Part shown: in pieces, positions 1 through 7,835 of the stretch
How positions within the stretch are numbered: the stretch's first letter is position 1
Layout: each line of letters opens with the position of its first letter
DNA from: Planctomycetota bacterium
GTDB taxonomy: Bacteria > Planctomycetota > UBA1135
Length of the DNA: 14,217 bases
Assembly (NCBI GenBank): GCA_002400895.1
Contig: NVRO01000002.1
Coordinates: 1-14,217, forward strand
Direction of reading: 5' to 3'
Notes under the pieces: model-generated
What the model saw: the letters and a program-made list of their open reading frames with translations, nothing else
What the model was told of the DNA's origin: nothing
Databases searched by the model: none
Position numbers and translations under genes: made by a program

Positions 1-1149
1 ACCGGCAGAATCCACTTCAAGGAGATAGCCGAAGGGGCCTTTGGTAATAAGGGTGTTGCCATTTTCCAGGCGCTGCACACCGGAAAGTCCAGGAGCAAAA
101 AAAGCCGTCGGCGGCGAATCGAACCAACTCCATACTGGGGCCGATGGTTCGAAAGACGCCCCTGGTAGCAAGGAATAATTGCCCTGTGTATCCACCGGAG
201 GAACAAGCTCATCCACTGAAGACCATGCGCCGGTAGGTCTCACATTTCCATTATTAAAGACCAGTATGTTCCCTGCACCCGGCAATCCATCCGCAATCCA
301 GGTAGTGTCATGTTGTTGGAAAAACTGGCGGTCAGCATTTGTTCCACGACCATAAGCAATGGGATTTCCCCATCGGTAGAGGATGTCCCCTCCCTTGCCG
401 CTATTACCACCACTATGCCCCGCAGCCTCAGCAGTAGTGGTAGAGTGGTCGATAACCCATATCTCATCAAAGTTACGGCAACTCATAATCAACTGGTCAA
501 GCACCGGGCTGTAGTCAATTGAGTTGCAATGAAGCCAGTCTCCTTGGCCGGGGACCTCCTGAGGAAAATTCAAGTCGAGCAACTGCGGGTTGTCGGTGAT
601 CACGCCGTATCCGGGCGATGAAGATGAATAATCCTGCACCAGATGATCCCAGACTCGCCATTCCCAAATCACGCTTCCGGTATTGGGGTCAAGTTCGATT
701 ATTTTTTCCGACCAGAATGAGGATCCCTGTATCAAGGAAGGATCACGGCCAGCAGCAATCGCACCGGCTCTGGAGACATCCTCCCAGACCAACAAGAAGA
801 CATTACCGGCAGGAGTTAGTGCAATATCATGATGCGAGTGATACGTGTTTGCAACGTATTGAAAATCCCAAAGCACACTGCCGTTCCACGCAAATTCTTG
901 AACCCCGCCCCCGGAACCACCAAACGAACTTCCGGGGTAGCCACTTATTTTGTAGGTCCGCACCAAATTCCCATTCTCGCGCAAGTATGCGGCATCTCCG
1001 GGTAGCGCAGAACCCGTCCAGGTGTGGACCACATTCAAGCTCAAGTCCAACAGATAAGAATCATTGCTGTCCATTGGCGCACATAGGGTCAGGCCATCCT
1101 GGGGAGTAGATTGGGCGGCAACGAACAGGAGGGAGAAAATAATCGGCAT
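1..1149 (-). CDS. Arylsulfotransferase-like exported beta-propeller protein, C-terminus cut by window edge
   Basis: The frame is open from an ATG at 1149 to base 1, giving 383 codons with no stop, so the C-terminus lies outside the window. The protein resembles the ASST (aryl-sulfate sulfotransferase) propeller family. Visible family blocks are YHSHHDIAL at residues 103-111, a segment from WLHCNSIDY (206-213) to SCRNFDEIWVID (223-234), and QQHDTTW (278-284) followed by DGLPGAGNILVFNNG. H106 or H107, H207, R225 and H280 are candidates for the conserved His/Arg set that transfers sulfate in AssT. The N-terminus (PIIFSLLFVAAQ) is a short hydrophobic stretch, probably a weak signal peptide, so the protein is likely periplasmic. 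It is last in a minus-strand cluster, 42 bases after the HD gene. Many planctomycete members of this family have no tested substrate, so sulfotransfer is not certain. The family call is fairly safe. Confidence 0.8.
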   Translation of the reverse strand, partial: MPIIFSLLFVAAQSTPQDGLTLCAPMDSNDSYLLDLSLNVVHTWTGSALPGDAAYLRENGNLVRTYKISGYPGSSFGGSGGGVQEFAWNGSVLWDFQYVANTYHSHHDIALTPAGNVFLLVWEDVSRAGAIAAGRDPSLIQGSSFWSEKIIELDPNTGSVIWEWRVWDHLVQDYSSSSPGYGVITDNPQLLDLNFPQEVPGQGDWLHCNSIDYSPVLDQLIMSCRNFDEIWVIDHSTTTAEAAGHSGGNSGKGGDILYRWGNPIAYGRGTNADRQFFQQHDTTWIADGLPGAGNILVFNNGNVRPTGAWSSVDELVPPVDTQGNYSLLPGASFEPSAPVWSWFDSPPTAFFAPGLSGVQRLENGNTLITKGPFGYLLEVDSAG

Positions 1150-1191
1150 AATTCACTTAACACTCAATCCATCAACTGGTTCCTGACTTCT

Positions 1192-1764
1192 CTAACTGAC
1201 GCCGCTACCCTCAAGCCCCAATTCTGCAGCATGAGGGCGAAGAGCGTCAATCAAGAATTGGATGTGCTCCTTGAGCTCCACCTCGAGCATGGCGCAGCCG
1301 GCGCGCACCTCTTCGCGCTCAACTCCCGCGGCGAAACGCTTGTCCTTGAATTTCTTGAGTACGCTTTTTGGAGTCAAGGTACTGATTCCTTCCGGTCGCA
1401 CCAATGAACATGCACCGATGAAGCCGGTCAACTCGTCGCACGCAACAAGTGCTTTATCGAGTTGACTGTCATGTGACAAACCCCATTGAGTGTAATGCGC
1501 TGCAATGGAGTGAGCCAGGTCCTCTTCATCACGTTCTCGCAGCCAGGCGACGATGCGATTCGGGTGTTCCTCAGGCCACTGCTCATAGTCGGCGTCGTGC
1601 AACAATCCTGCCAATCCCCAGGTTAATTCGTCTACTGCTCCATCCCCGTATCGGTGCGCAGCCGCGCACATTACGATTTCAACTCCGCGCGCATGGCGAC
1701 GAAGTGCATCGGACCCGGTCCAAGAACAAAGAAGTTCCCAGGCATCGTCTCTGGTCAAATTCAT
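1192..1764 (-). CDS. HD-domain metal-dependent hydrolase, cytoplasmic
   Basis: This 190-residue protein carries the HD-superfamily metal ligands in order: H24, the H56-D57 doublet in LLHDADYE, H90 in IAAHYTQWG, and D110 in ACDELTGF. HD proteins usually hydrolyse phosphate esters or nucleotides with a divalent metal. The substrate here cannot be read from the sequence. There is no signal peptide or membrane segment, so it should be cytoplasmic, unlike its operon neighbours. The start ATG lies nine bases after the stop of the PHP-domain gene, and a weak AGG sits over that stop codon, so co-translation is likely. The length fits compact stand-alone HD hydrolases with no second domain. The superfamily is sure and the reaction is unknown. 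Confidence 0.85.
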   Translation of the reverse strand: MNLTRDDAWELLCSWTGSDALRRHARGVEIVMCAAAHRYGDGAVDELTWGLAGLLHDADYEQWPEEHPNRIVAWLRERDEEDLAHSIAAHYTQWGLSHDSQLDKALVACDELTGFIGACSLVRPEGISTLTPKSVLKKFKDKRFAAGVEREEVRAGCAMLEVELKEHIQFLIDALRPHAAELGLEGSGVS

Positions 1765-1773
1765 GCTTTTTGC

Positions 1774-3036
1774 CTAATCTGATCTTTCGCTCAGGTTATG
1801 CGGGATTACCGGCTGCACCCATGCTGTTTCAAAATCGCCTAGTTTGTACGGGTTGGGGTGAATGCGACTGGAGACTATCTTGGCACGCACAAACAGCTCG
1901 TTGCCGGCAAAAGAATAAGTCGCGGGATTGTCCTCGCTGACGGCCAGAACCACCCCGATTTCAAGGACACCATCAGCGTTTTCCCTGGTGCCGACAAACT
2001 CGGTTCGATAGCTTACACCCTCATCTTCCACGATTGAAATGGTAAAACCGTAGGCATCACTGTGCACATCCTTAAGCTCGACACCACTGCTCCCATAGAA
2101 ATCTCCGGCATGCATTGCGTCAACCAGGGCATCGGCAGAGAGCACTTCTGAACGTACCATCACCCACCCCCTGCCGGAATTCACCTTTCCGACTCCCCAG
2201 TCGAAGTAGTGATGCGAGTCGTCGGTGGCCATGCCTAGCAACAATGGGAGATCCAACTTGGTCAGGCGCAGGGTATTGGCGACATCCCACATCCGTTCGG
2301 TCGATGGCCTCGTCTCATCCCCGTCGTTGTGAACACCGGGATGGCCGTTGTAGACCTCGAAGAATCGTTCACCGCGAATCGTGGCCAAGTCTTCAGCAGT
2401 CAGACTCCATCCAAAATTAGGATGATTAATATGCGCCAATACAGGTTTGCCCACGGTTTTGCCATGGGCAATAATGGCGTCAAGGTTGCGTTGAATGGTG
2501 TCAACAACGCTATTGCCATGCTGTGGCAGAATCAATTCGTCAAGGTTGATTGCGTTGATGTGAATTTCGTGCCGCTCGAAGTGGTCGGTAACTTCCTCAC
2601 CCTGAATAAAAATAAACTCACCGGGTGACTCATACCGCGCACGCAACTCACTCAGGGTTTTGAGACGCATTTCGGTGCGATCGTTGCTGCTTCTGGTTTC
2701 CACCCAATGCTCGCCAAAGTCCCGGCGTAATTCTTCCAACCGTTCATCCGTGAGTCGACCTGTTCCATCGCTGGAAACCGGAAACCAGCGGTCTCCGACC
2801 GACAACACATTGTGGTCGGATAACACCAGGAACTGGTAACCATGTTGGCGATACCAGGCAGCAACCTTTTCGGGAGCACCGTCACCATCACTCCAAAGGG
2901 TGTGGGTATGAGTGTTCCCCTTCCACCATCTGGGGTTGCCAATGGCGTCATAATCGGTCTGGCAGGCGAGGACAATTACGGCCGACAGCGCCCCCAAGAC
3001 CAACACCGTCAGGCTCCGGTTACTGATTACGGGCAT
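1774..3036 (-). CDS. PHP-domain metallo-hydrolase, putative lipoprotein
   Basis: I place the start at the ATG at 3036 (420 residues). The open frame runs upstream to 3177, but that part only overlaps the previous gene, and the 3036 start gives a clean signal: SLTVLVLGALSAVIVLAC with a possible lipid-modified C25. PHP-domain metal motifs follow: H43 and H45 in NTHTHTLWSDGDG (with D50), D74-H75 in VLSDHN, E147-E148 in GEEVTDH, H156 and H159, H202 and H205 in AHINHPNFGW, and D272, D273, H275 in ATDDSHHY. It belongs with the exported PHP proteins often annotated as CehA/McbA-like or histidinol-phosphatase-like. Family members hydrolyse phosphoesters or related bonds with metal ions, and the real substrate is unknown. 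The start overlaps the end of the TldE-like gene by 17 bases, so the two are probably translationally coupled. Confidence 0.88.
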   Translation of the reverse strand: MPVISNRSLTVLVLGALSAVIVLACQTDYDAIGNPRWWKGNTHTHTLWSDGDGAPEKVAAWYRQHGYQFLVLSDHNVLSVGDRWFPVSSDGTGRLTDERLEELRRDFGEHWVETRSSNDRTEMRLKTLSELRARYESPGEFIFIQGEEVTDHFERHEIHINAINLDELILPQHGNSVVDTIQRNLDAIIAHGKTVGKPVLAHINHPNFGWSLTAEDLATIRGERFFEVYNGHPGVHNDGDETRPSTERMWDVANTLRLTKLDLPLLLGMATDDSHHYFDWGVGKVNSGRGWVMVRSEVLSADALVDAMHAGDFYGSSGVELKDVHSDAYGFTISIVEDEGVSYRTEFVGTRENADGVLEIGVVLAVSEDNPATYSFAGNELFVRAKIVSSRIHPNPYKLGDFETAWVQPVIPHNLSERSD

Positions 3037-4774
3037 GCGGCGCCGGGAGATTGGACTCGGCCCCACTGTCGTCCTCGATAGCGTAAAGGTCAAGTTCTTC
3101 GAACAAAACCGCGGGAGCAATGATTGAAGATGACGATGTGCCACCCTGATTCCATACCACTTGCTCGCTACCGGCAAACAGGATGTCGCGCAGGCTGCTC
3201 ACCGAAATGGCGTCGAACTCAAGTCCACGTACCGGCTCCTCATGCCCGTCTTCGACATAGACCTTGAAGACATAAAGCGGGTCGCCAAGGGGGCTGGGGC
3301 TGCCTCCACGGCCACCCCGCTGGCGCTGGAAGAATGAACGCATATCCCGCATGTTCCCTCCGGACATCATGCTCGCCATCCCCGGAGTCAGGGCAGAAAT
3401 ACGAAGACCATATTCCAGTCCGCTCATTTCTGCGGTGGCACGTAATGCTTCGGTCAACTCTTCCGCACTCAGTCCATTGGAATGCGCAACAAAGAGGTTG
3501 CCGATGGTTGCTCGAATGCTTCCACTACGACCGCTGCGGCCGTGGCCTGTAGAGCCTGAAAACTTTGCGGTCGGTGTGCGGGCCATCAGCATGGCTTCCA
3601 ACTTGCCGTCCTTGATCAGTTCCACTTTCTCCGGAGCAATTCCTTCACTGTCGAAGAGGTAATGACCGGCAAGTGGAATACCCCGGTATTCGGACGCTGT
3701 GGGGTCATCCCACATGGCGAATGGCGTTGGCAGCAATCGTTTACCCACCATGCGCTCCAGGTTTTCCCCACCGGAAAAGCGCCGGCGACCGCCGCCCGAT
3801 TGGCCTGGTTGCGCTGCAATGCCACGCGCAAGCAAGGCTTGGAATAATTGAGCAGCAGCAATGTCATCAAAGAGGACTGGTCCCGTATAGCCTTCTAAAA
3901 GTGGGGCCTCAGATGTTGTTGTAAGGGACTCAACCAAACTTACCAACCGTGACCTTAGAAGAGGTGACCCAAAAGATGCGGGAGATGAAGATAACCATCG
4001 CTGACTATCCGAAAGCCGAAGGCCTTCCGGAGTCTCTACTGTCACGGACAGATTCATTGTGTATTGCACATTGCCATGCCGTATCTGTGTACCTTCTGAG
4101 CTGACAATGTAGTGGTTTGTTGCCCTAGCAGAAATCCGAAAACCACCATCAACGACTTGCGGATAACCATTCATCAAATTTGTAAGTTGAGCACCCTTCT
4201 CCAAACTAACCTGCCAGTCGGAATCGGTAAAGCTAAGTGTTGCAAGAGGCAAAACTTTTACTATTGGTTCAGATGGGGTGAAGTCAGCTGGGCGATCTTC
4301 ATTGCGCGACTCATCGAGGCTGGCCATCTTCTCGGCATAGCCCTCGATTGCCCGCTTGTAAGCGGAATCGGACGCCAACCAGACAGCATGGCGGATGGCA
4401 GCATAGTCATGGTCCTCAGGTAACGAGACCGACCCTCCACCGCCTCTTCCTCCACCACGCCAACCACGACCTCCGAACCCTCCGAAACCACCACCTGAAT
4501 TGGAATTGTCCAAGTCCCATGAACCGACCCGCACATCGGTGGTCAGGGAGCAGGAATGGTCCATGGAAGAGGAAGACAAACCACCAAAACTGAATTCGGC
4601 TTGCCAAGTCTCCACATCATTGACCGAGTACTGGATGTAGTAAGGGACATCCATGTCATCGAGCTTGAGAGTCTTGGAACGCTCGAGTTCGTCGACCAGG
4701 GCCCGAAGGACGGAATCATCTTCCTGGGCCGGGAAAAACGGAGACAGAACCAGTAAAAGGAGAGCAGATAACAT
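3020..4774 (-). CDS. TldE/PmbA-like partner subunit, exported, zinc ligands absent
   Basis: The 584-residue protein starts with a signal peptide (LSALLLLVLSPFFPA, likely cut after A16). It aligns with its upstream neighbour over its whole length: RVGSWDLDN (82-90), YTGPVLF (296-302), DDPTASEYRGIPLAGHYLFD (356-375), PEKVELIKDGKLEAMLMA (381-398) and a C-terminal FEELDL. At the place of the neighbour's HExxxH motif it reads Q312-A313 and R317, and nothing matches the neighbour's late cysteine. All three zinc ligands are therefore missing. That is how TldE (PmbA) differs from TldD in the known heterodimer, where TldE is the inactive partner. A glycine-rich segment (94-114) and a shorter RGGRGG (486-491) are unusual. 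The ATG shares one base with the TldD-like stop codon (TGATG), implying paired synthesis. Known TldE is about 450 residues and cytoplasmic; this one is longer and exported. Confidence 0.85.
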   Translation of the reverse strand: MLSALLLLVLSPFFPAQEDDSVLRALVDELERSKTLKLDDMDVPYYIQYSVNDVETWQAEFSFGGLSSSSMDHSCSLTTDVRVGSWDLDNSNSGGGFGGFGGRGWRGGGRGGGGSVSLPEDHDYAAIRHAVWLASDSAYKRAIEGYAEKMASLDESRNEDRPADFTPSEPIVKVLPLATLSFTDSDWQVSLEKGAQLTNLMNGYPQVVDGGFRISARATNHYIVSSEGTQIRHGNVQYTMNLSVTVETPEGLRLSDSQRWLSSSPASFGSPLLRSRLVSLVESLTTTSEAPLLEGYTGPVLFDDIAAAQLFQALLARGIAAQPGQSGGGRRRFSGGENLERMVGKRLLPTPFAMWDDPTASEYRGIPLAGHYLFDSEGIAPEKVELIKDGKLEAMLMARTPTAKFSGSTGHGRSGRSGSIRATIGNLFVAHSNGLSAEELTEALRATAEMSGLEYGLRISALTPGMASMMSGGNMRDMRSFFQRQRGGRGGSPSPLGDPLYVFKVYVEDGHEEPVRGLEFDAISVSSLRDILFAGSEQVVWNQGGTSSSSIIAPAVLFEELDLYAIEDDSGAESNLPAPHARNQ

Positions 4775-6519
4775 CAGTTGTTGGGGTCAATGATTGGTGA
4801 AGGCAGGATGGGAAGACGTTCCTGAGAGCGTTCGCGTTTCTCAATTTCAATTTCTTCGACCAGGATGCTCGGCGAAGTAGCAGTTACCGGAACCCAACCT
4901 GATTCAGCACCACAGGTTCCGTTGAACACATCTGTGTCGTCGCCAGTGTAAATAATCTTGGAGAAACAAGACAGTGGAGTGCCGACGATATCGACTCCGC
5001 GCACCAGTTCATCAGGACGGCCATCCGCCCAGATGCGACGGACAATGACTGGCAAGACCTTGAATGCCTGAGGGCCACCACGAGTAGTCATGGTGAATCC
5101 TCCGGAAATGTCCTCGAACAATAAGCCGAAAGGCTTCCCCTGCTTCTTGCACTCCTCAACCAACATCGTGCGCAACTCTTCGAACGGTACCACCTTGGTG
5201 GAGGTAACCATCAAGTTGCCCTGACGAGACACCACCGAGTTGCCGGGCTGGCGGCGACCATGACCATTGGACTGGTCAAAACCAGTAAGCGGAGAGCGTG
5301 ACATCAGGAAGGTCTTGAGCACGCCATCCTTGATGAGCTCAACTCGCTGCGCCGGAATCCCCTCATCGTCGTAACGATAGAAACCCCGCATGTCGGTATC
5401 TTCAAAACGGGCCATGGTCGGATCATCGACCACGCTCAGAAACTCCGGAAGGATTACTTCCCCAACCATGTTGGTGAAGGTCTGACCTTCGTTAACATCT
5501 TTTTGCCGATGGCCCTCGATCCGATGGCCAAAAATCTCGTGGAAGAAAACTCCGCTAGCGCGGTTAAGAAGAATCGCCGGGCCGGTATATGGTTCAATCA
5601 GCGGCGCCTCACGCAAGGCCATGACTTGTTCCAGAACTACGCGGAAAGCAACAACCATTTCCTGCTCGGATGGGAGGCGGTCCTCACTGGCAGCATTGAA
5701 GATATATGACTGTTCCAAATCCATGCCGTCTTCGGCACGGGTTCCGGCAGAAATGACAACCCGCAAAAGCTTGCGCCCGGTTTTGAGCCGCGCCCCTTCG
5801 CTGCTTGCCATGTAGCGATTCTCAGCAGTACCTACGAACGCTACTGAAGAACTGTAAATCAGTGGATATGACTTTGCGACCGCGGAAACCCGACGAACCC
5901 GAGCTGACCACTCATCACGGTCGATATCAATCGTGATGTCATCTTCAAACCAATGCACCGGTTGCTCACGCGAGAAATCAGCTGCCTGATTTTCTTCCTC
6001 GACCATGGTCTTGAGATTGGCTTTAACCTGCCGAAAGCGCTCATTGGCATTGTCGAAGGCATCTCCGGTAGCCCTCCATAGCGCAAAGCGAACCGCATTG
6101 GGGTGGTCATCCATTGCAACCGAGGCGCCCCCACCAAAGCCTCCGAATCCACCTCGACCACCAAATCCGCCTCGACCACGAATTGGGTGACTGCTATCGA
6201 GCTGGTAATCCCCCACCCTCAAGTCCAGATCCAAAACCCGCGAACGGTTATGGTTGTCCGCATAAAGGGCGCCGAGCTTCGCCTGAATGGTTGAGCTGGA
6301 AGTATCGGTAACGCTGTACGAGAGGAAGTACGGCTTGGCACCATCATCTGCGACCAGGTTGGACATTGAATAGTCAATCTCTTCAGCCAGGAGTTTGACC
6401 AAGGGAGGCTCCTGAGCCGGCATTATCTGAAAGATTCCGGCCAGGACTGGAGTAAAAATAAAGTTAAGGGGACTAAACATGGTATTCCTTGAGTAGCGCC
6501 ACGGACGGTTCGTACTCAT
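4774..6519 (-). CDS. TldD-like zinc metallopeptidase, exported
   Basis: The protein is a TldD-family peptidase. The HExxxH motif is HEIFGHRIEGHR, with H327, E328 and H332. A late cysteine, C536 in NGTCGAESGWVPV, matches the third zinc ligand of E. coli TldD (MCGK block). TldD/TldE heterodimers trim unfolded peptides, for example in microcin B17 maturation. Here an N-terminal signal (three Arg, then SPLNFIFTPVLAGIFQIMPA) points to an envelope location, unlike the cytoplasmic E. coli pair. A glycine-rich insert covers residues 115-131. Two starts are possible: ATG 6519 (GGAG four bases upstream, Arg-rich n-region) and ATG 6480 (AAGGA five bases upstream). A TAGAAT -10-like box at 6534-6529 would give almost no leader for the first start and about 40 bases for the second, but no good -35 is visible. 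It opens the cluster, just after the terminator at 6544-6589. Confidence 0.88.
   Translation of the reverse strand: MSTNRPWRYSRNTMFSPLNFIFTPVLAGIFQIMPAQEPPLVKLLAEEIDYSMSNLVADDGAKPYFLSYSVTDTSSSTIQAKLGALYADNHNRSRVLDLDLRVGDYQLDSSHPIRGRGGFGGRGGFGGFGGGASVAMDDHPNAVRFALWRATGDAFDNANERFRQVKANLKTMVEEENQAADFSREQPVHWFEDDITIDIDRDEWSARVRRVSAVAKSYPLIYSSSVAFVGTAENRYMASSEGARLKTGRKLLRVVISAGTRAEDGMDLEQSYIFNAASEDRLPSEQEMVVAFRVVLEQVMALREAPLIEPYTGPAILLNRASGVFFHEIFGHRIEGHRQKDVNEGQTFTNMVGEVILPEFLSVVDDPTMARFEDTDMRGFYRYDDEGIPAQRVELIKDGVLKTFLMSRSPLTGFDQSNGHGRRQPGNSVVSRQGNLMVTSTKVVPFEELRTMLVEECKKQGKPFGLLFEDISGGFTMTTRGGPQAFKVLPVIVRRIWADGRPDELVRGVDIVGTPLSCFSKIIYTGDDTDVFNGTCGAESGWVPVTATSPSILVEEIEIEKRERSQERLPILPSPIIDPNN
6146..6181. 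repeat. Two 18-bp tandem copies inside the TldD-like gene
   Basis: The unit aatccacctcgaccacca is followed directly by a second copy with two mismatches (16 of 18 identical). On the coding strand each copy encodes a Gly-Arg-Gly-Gly-Phe-Gly type unit, so the repeat builds the RGGFGG part of the glycine-rich insert. Slippage at such a repeat is a plausible way for the insert to grow or shrink, but that is inference. Confidence 0.75.
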
Positions 6520-6543
6520 TAATCTCCGATTCTAGGTCTGCGC

Positions 6544-6589
6544 AAAAACCACGGTTAGTTTATTCTGCTTGGGACAGAATAAGCTAACC
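6544..6589 (-). terminator. Strong intrinsic terminator of the EAL-domain gene
   Basis: The arms at 6553-6567 and 6575-6589 form a 15-bp stem with a single G-U wobble and a 7-base loop. On the minus strand the stem is followed by four bases and then five T (plus-strand aaaaa at 6544-6548). The hairpin begins seven bases after the EAL stop codon. Reading is one-way, since no T-run follows on the plus strand. It separates the EAL gene from the TldD-led cluster, so that cluster must have its own promoter or depend on read-through. Confidence 0.88.
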
Positions 6590-6595
6590 ACAAGC

Positions 6596-7750
6596 TCAGG
6601 CCTGTACTATTAGATCTGCTGGAACGGGCTTACCCAAGTGCCAGCCCTGGCCAAGGTGGACCCCAAGTTCAGTCATGATCTCGGTGTCCTGCTCGGTTTC
6701 TATAAATTCGGCTACTGTCAAAATGCCTTCATCGCGGCACATTCCGGCGATGGCATGGATCATCGAGCGTACCACCTTGTTAGATGATGCAAATCTGCAA
6801 ATACGACCGGAAATCTTCAGGATATCCGGAGCTACATGGAGCACCAGCTCCAAATTGGCATTACCCTCGCCAAAATCGTCCACTGCAATTCTGAACCCCA
6901 TCTCCTTGAGGGAATAAATTCCCGCAGAAAACATTTTTTGGTTCAGGATTTCTCTTTGCTCGGTTAGTTCAACAACAATGTTGGCAGGCGTTCTCCCGCC
7001 GGCGATTACCGCTGCATGAAGATGCTCGGTAAAGTTCGGGTCGGTAAGCGACCTTGGCTGAACGTTAATGAACAAGTCGAAGTCCAAGGACAGAGGAATG
7101 GCGTTTTTAAGCGCGATTGAGGTGCAAGCCTTATCTATTGTTGAATAGTAATCCTGAAGGGCAGCATATGAAAAAAGCAAGGCAGGATTGCCAAGAAGAC
7201 TGTCGGTGCGGGCTCGCGCCAATGCTTCATATGCAACCACTTTACGCTTTTCATCAAGCTCGACTATTGGCTGATAAAAGGCCGTCAAGATATCCCGGCG
7301 CAAGAAATCATCAAGGATTTCAAGGTGCACCACTTCCTGAGTCGGGTTCTGCCCAACCGTTTCGGACAATAACATAGACTGAATGTAGAGTTTCAACCGC
7401 CCGGGACGCTTGGCAAGGTTGAAAACAGCCAGTTTCCCCAATTCGAGTAGTTTCCTGTCCAGCTGGGAGCTGTCAATGTCGCTGACGGCGAGTTCAGGAT
7501 AATGGTGCACGGCCAGTACCTGCAGACCCGGATGATGGGCGGCCAGGTATCGGAAAAACGCCAAGTCCTGGGGGCCACCAGAGGCCATTGCTCTCACGTT
7601 TGCAATCAGGACATCATATTTTTCACATCCCAATAAGGCTAATGCTCCTTCTTCTTCCTGCGCAACCGTGACCTTGCCGCCAAGAGATGCAATTTCTGAA
7701 AGCACCTCCCCGACAAAGTCCTGCGATTGTCCGTAAATTAATATGTGCAA
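6596..7750 (-). CDS. EAL-domain protein with degenerate receiver, likely cyclic-di-GMP phosphodiesterase
   Basis: Residues 1-125 have a receiver-like fold pattern (HILIYGQSQDF; KYDVLIANVRA), but the acidic pair of strand 1 is absent and N51 occupies the phospho-acceptor place, so it is unlikely to be phosphorylated in the usual way. Residues 145-380 form an EAL domain that degrades cyclic di-GMP. Its signature residues are all present: E175 in YEALAR, N229 in FINVQP, E261 in VELTE, D291-D292 in VDDFGEGNANL, K312 in ILKISG, E348 and E351 in AEFIETEQ, and Q368 in LGQGWHLGKP. Catalysis therefore looks possible. There is no GGDEF partner domain and no signal peptide. The start appears to be TTG at 7750: the frame upstream is open only to a TGA at 7792 and has no ATG. 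The gene is divergent from the isochorismatase-fold gene and ends in the terminator at 6544-6589. Confidence 0.9.
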   Translation of the reverse strand: MHILIYGQSQDFVGEVLSEIASLGGKVTVAQEEEGALALLGCEKYDVLIANVRAMASGGPQDLAFFRYLAAHHPGLQVLAVHHYPELAVSDIDSSQLDRKLLELGKLAVFNLAKRPGRLKLYIQSMLLSETVGQNPTQEVVHLEILDDFLRRDILTAFYQPIVELDEKRKVVAYEALARARTDSLLGNPALLFSYAALQDYYSTIDKACTSIALKNAIPLSLDFDLFINVQPRSLTDPNFTEHLHAAVIAGGRTPANIVVELTEQREILNQKMFSAGIYSLKEMGFRIAVDDFGEGNANLELVLHVAPDILKISGRICRFASSNKVVRSMIHAIAGMCRDEGILTVAEFIETEQDTEIMTELGVHLGQGWHLGKPVPADLIVQA

Positions 7751-7835
7751 ATGATGTCCATTATCAAGTAATGTGGGACTGTTTTCCTCTCAACTTCCTA
7801 CAAATCGAGAAACCTAAAGAGAATAATAAAGAATT

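Noticed and set aside
618..1109. Plus-strand open frame of 163 codons
   Set aside because: It is antisense to the sulfotransferase-like gene, and its His/Arg/Pro-rich product has no family features.
1449..1940. Plus-strand open frame of 163 codons
   Set aside because: It is antisense across the HD and PHP genes and shows no motif.
3037..3177. Upstream extension of the PHP-domain frame
   Set aside because: It lies wholly within the end of the TldE-like gene, and the ATG at 3036 gives a proper lipoprotein signal.
4433..4493. Glycine-rich segment considered as a RiPP precursor
   Set aside because: It is in frame inside a large conserved protein, with no leader peptide or separate start.
7742..7764. 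Tiny ATG frame (MDIICTY) upstream of the EAL gene
   Set aside because: Seven codons ending inside the EAL start region, with no ribosome site and no sign of a leader-peptide design.
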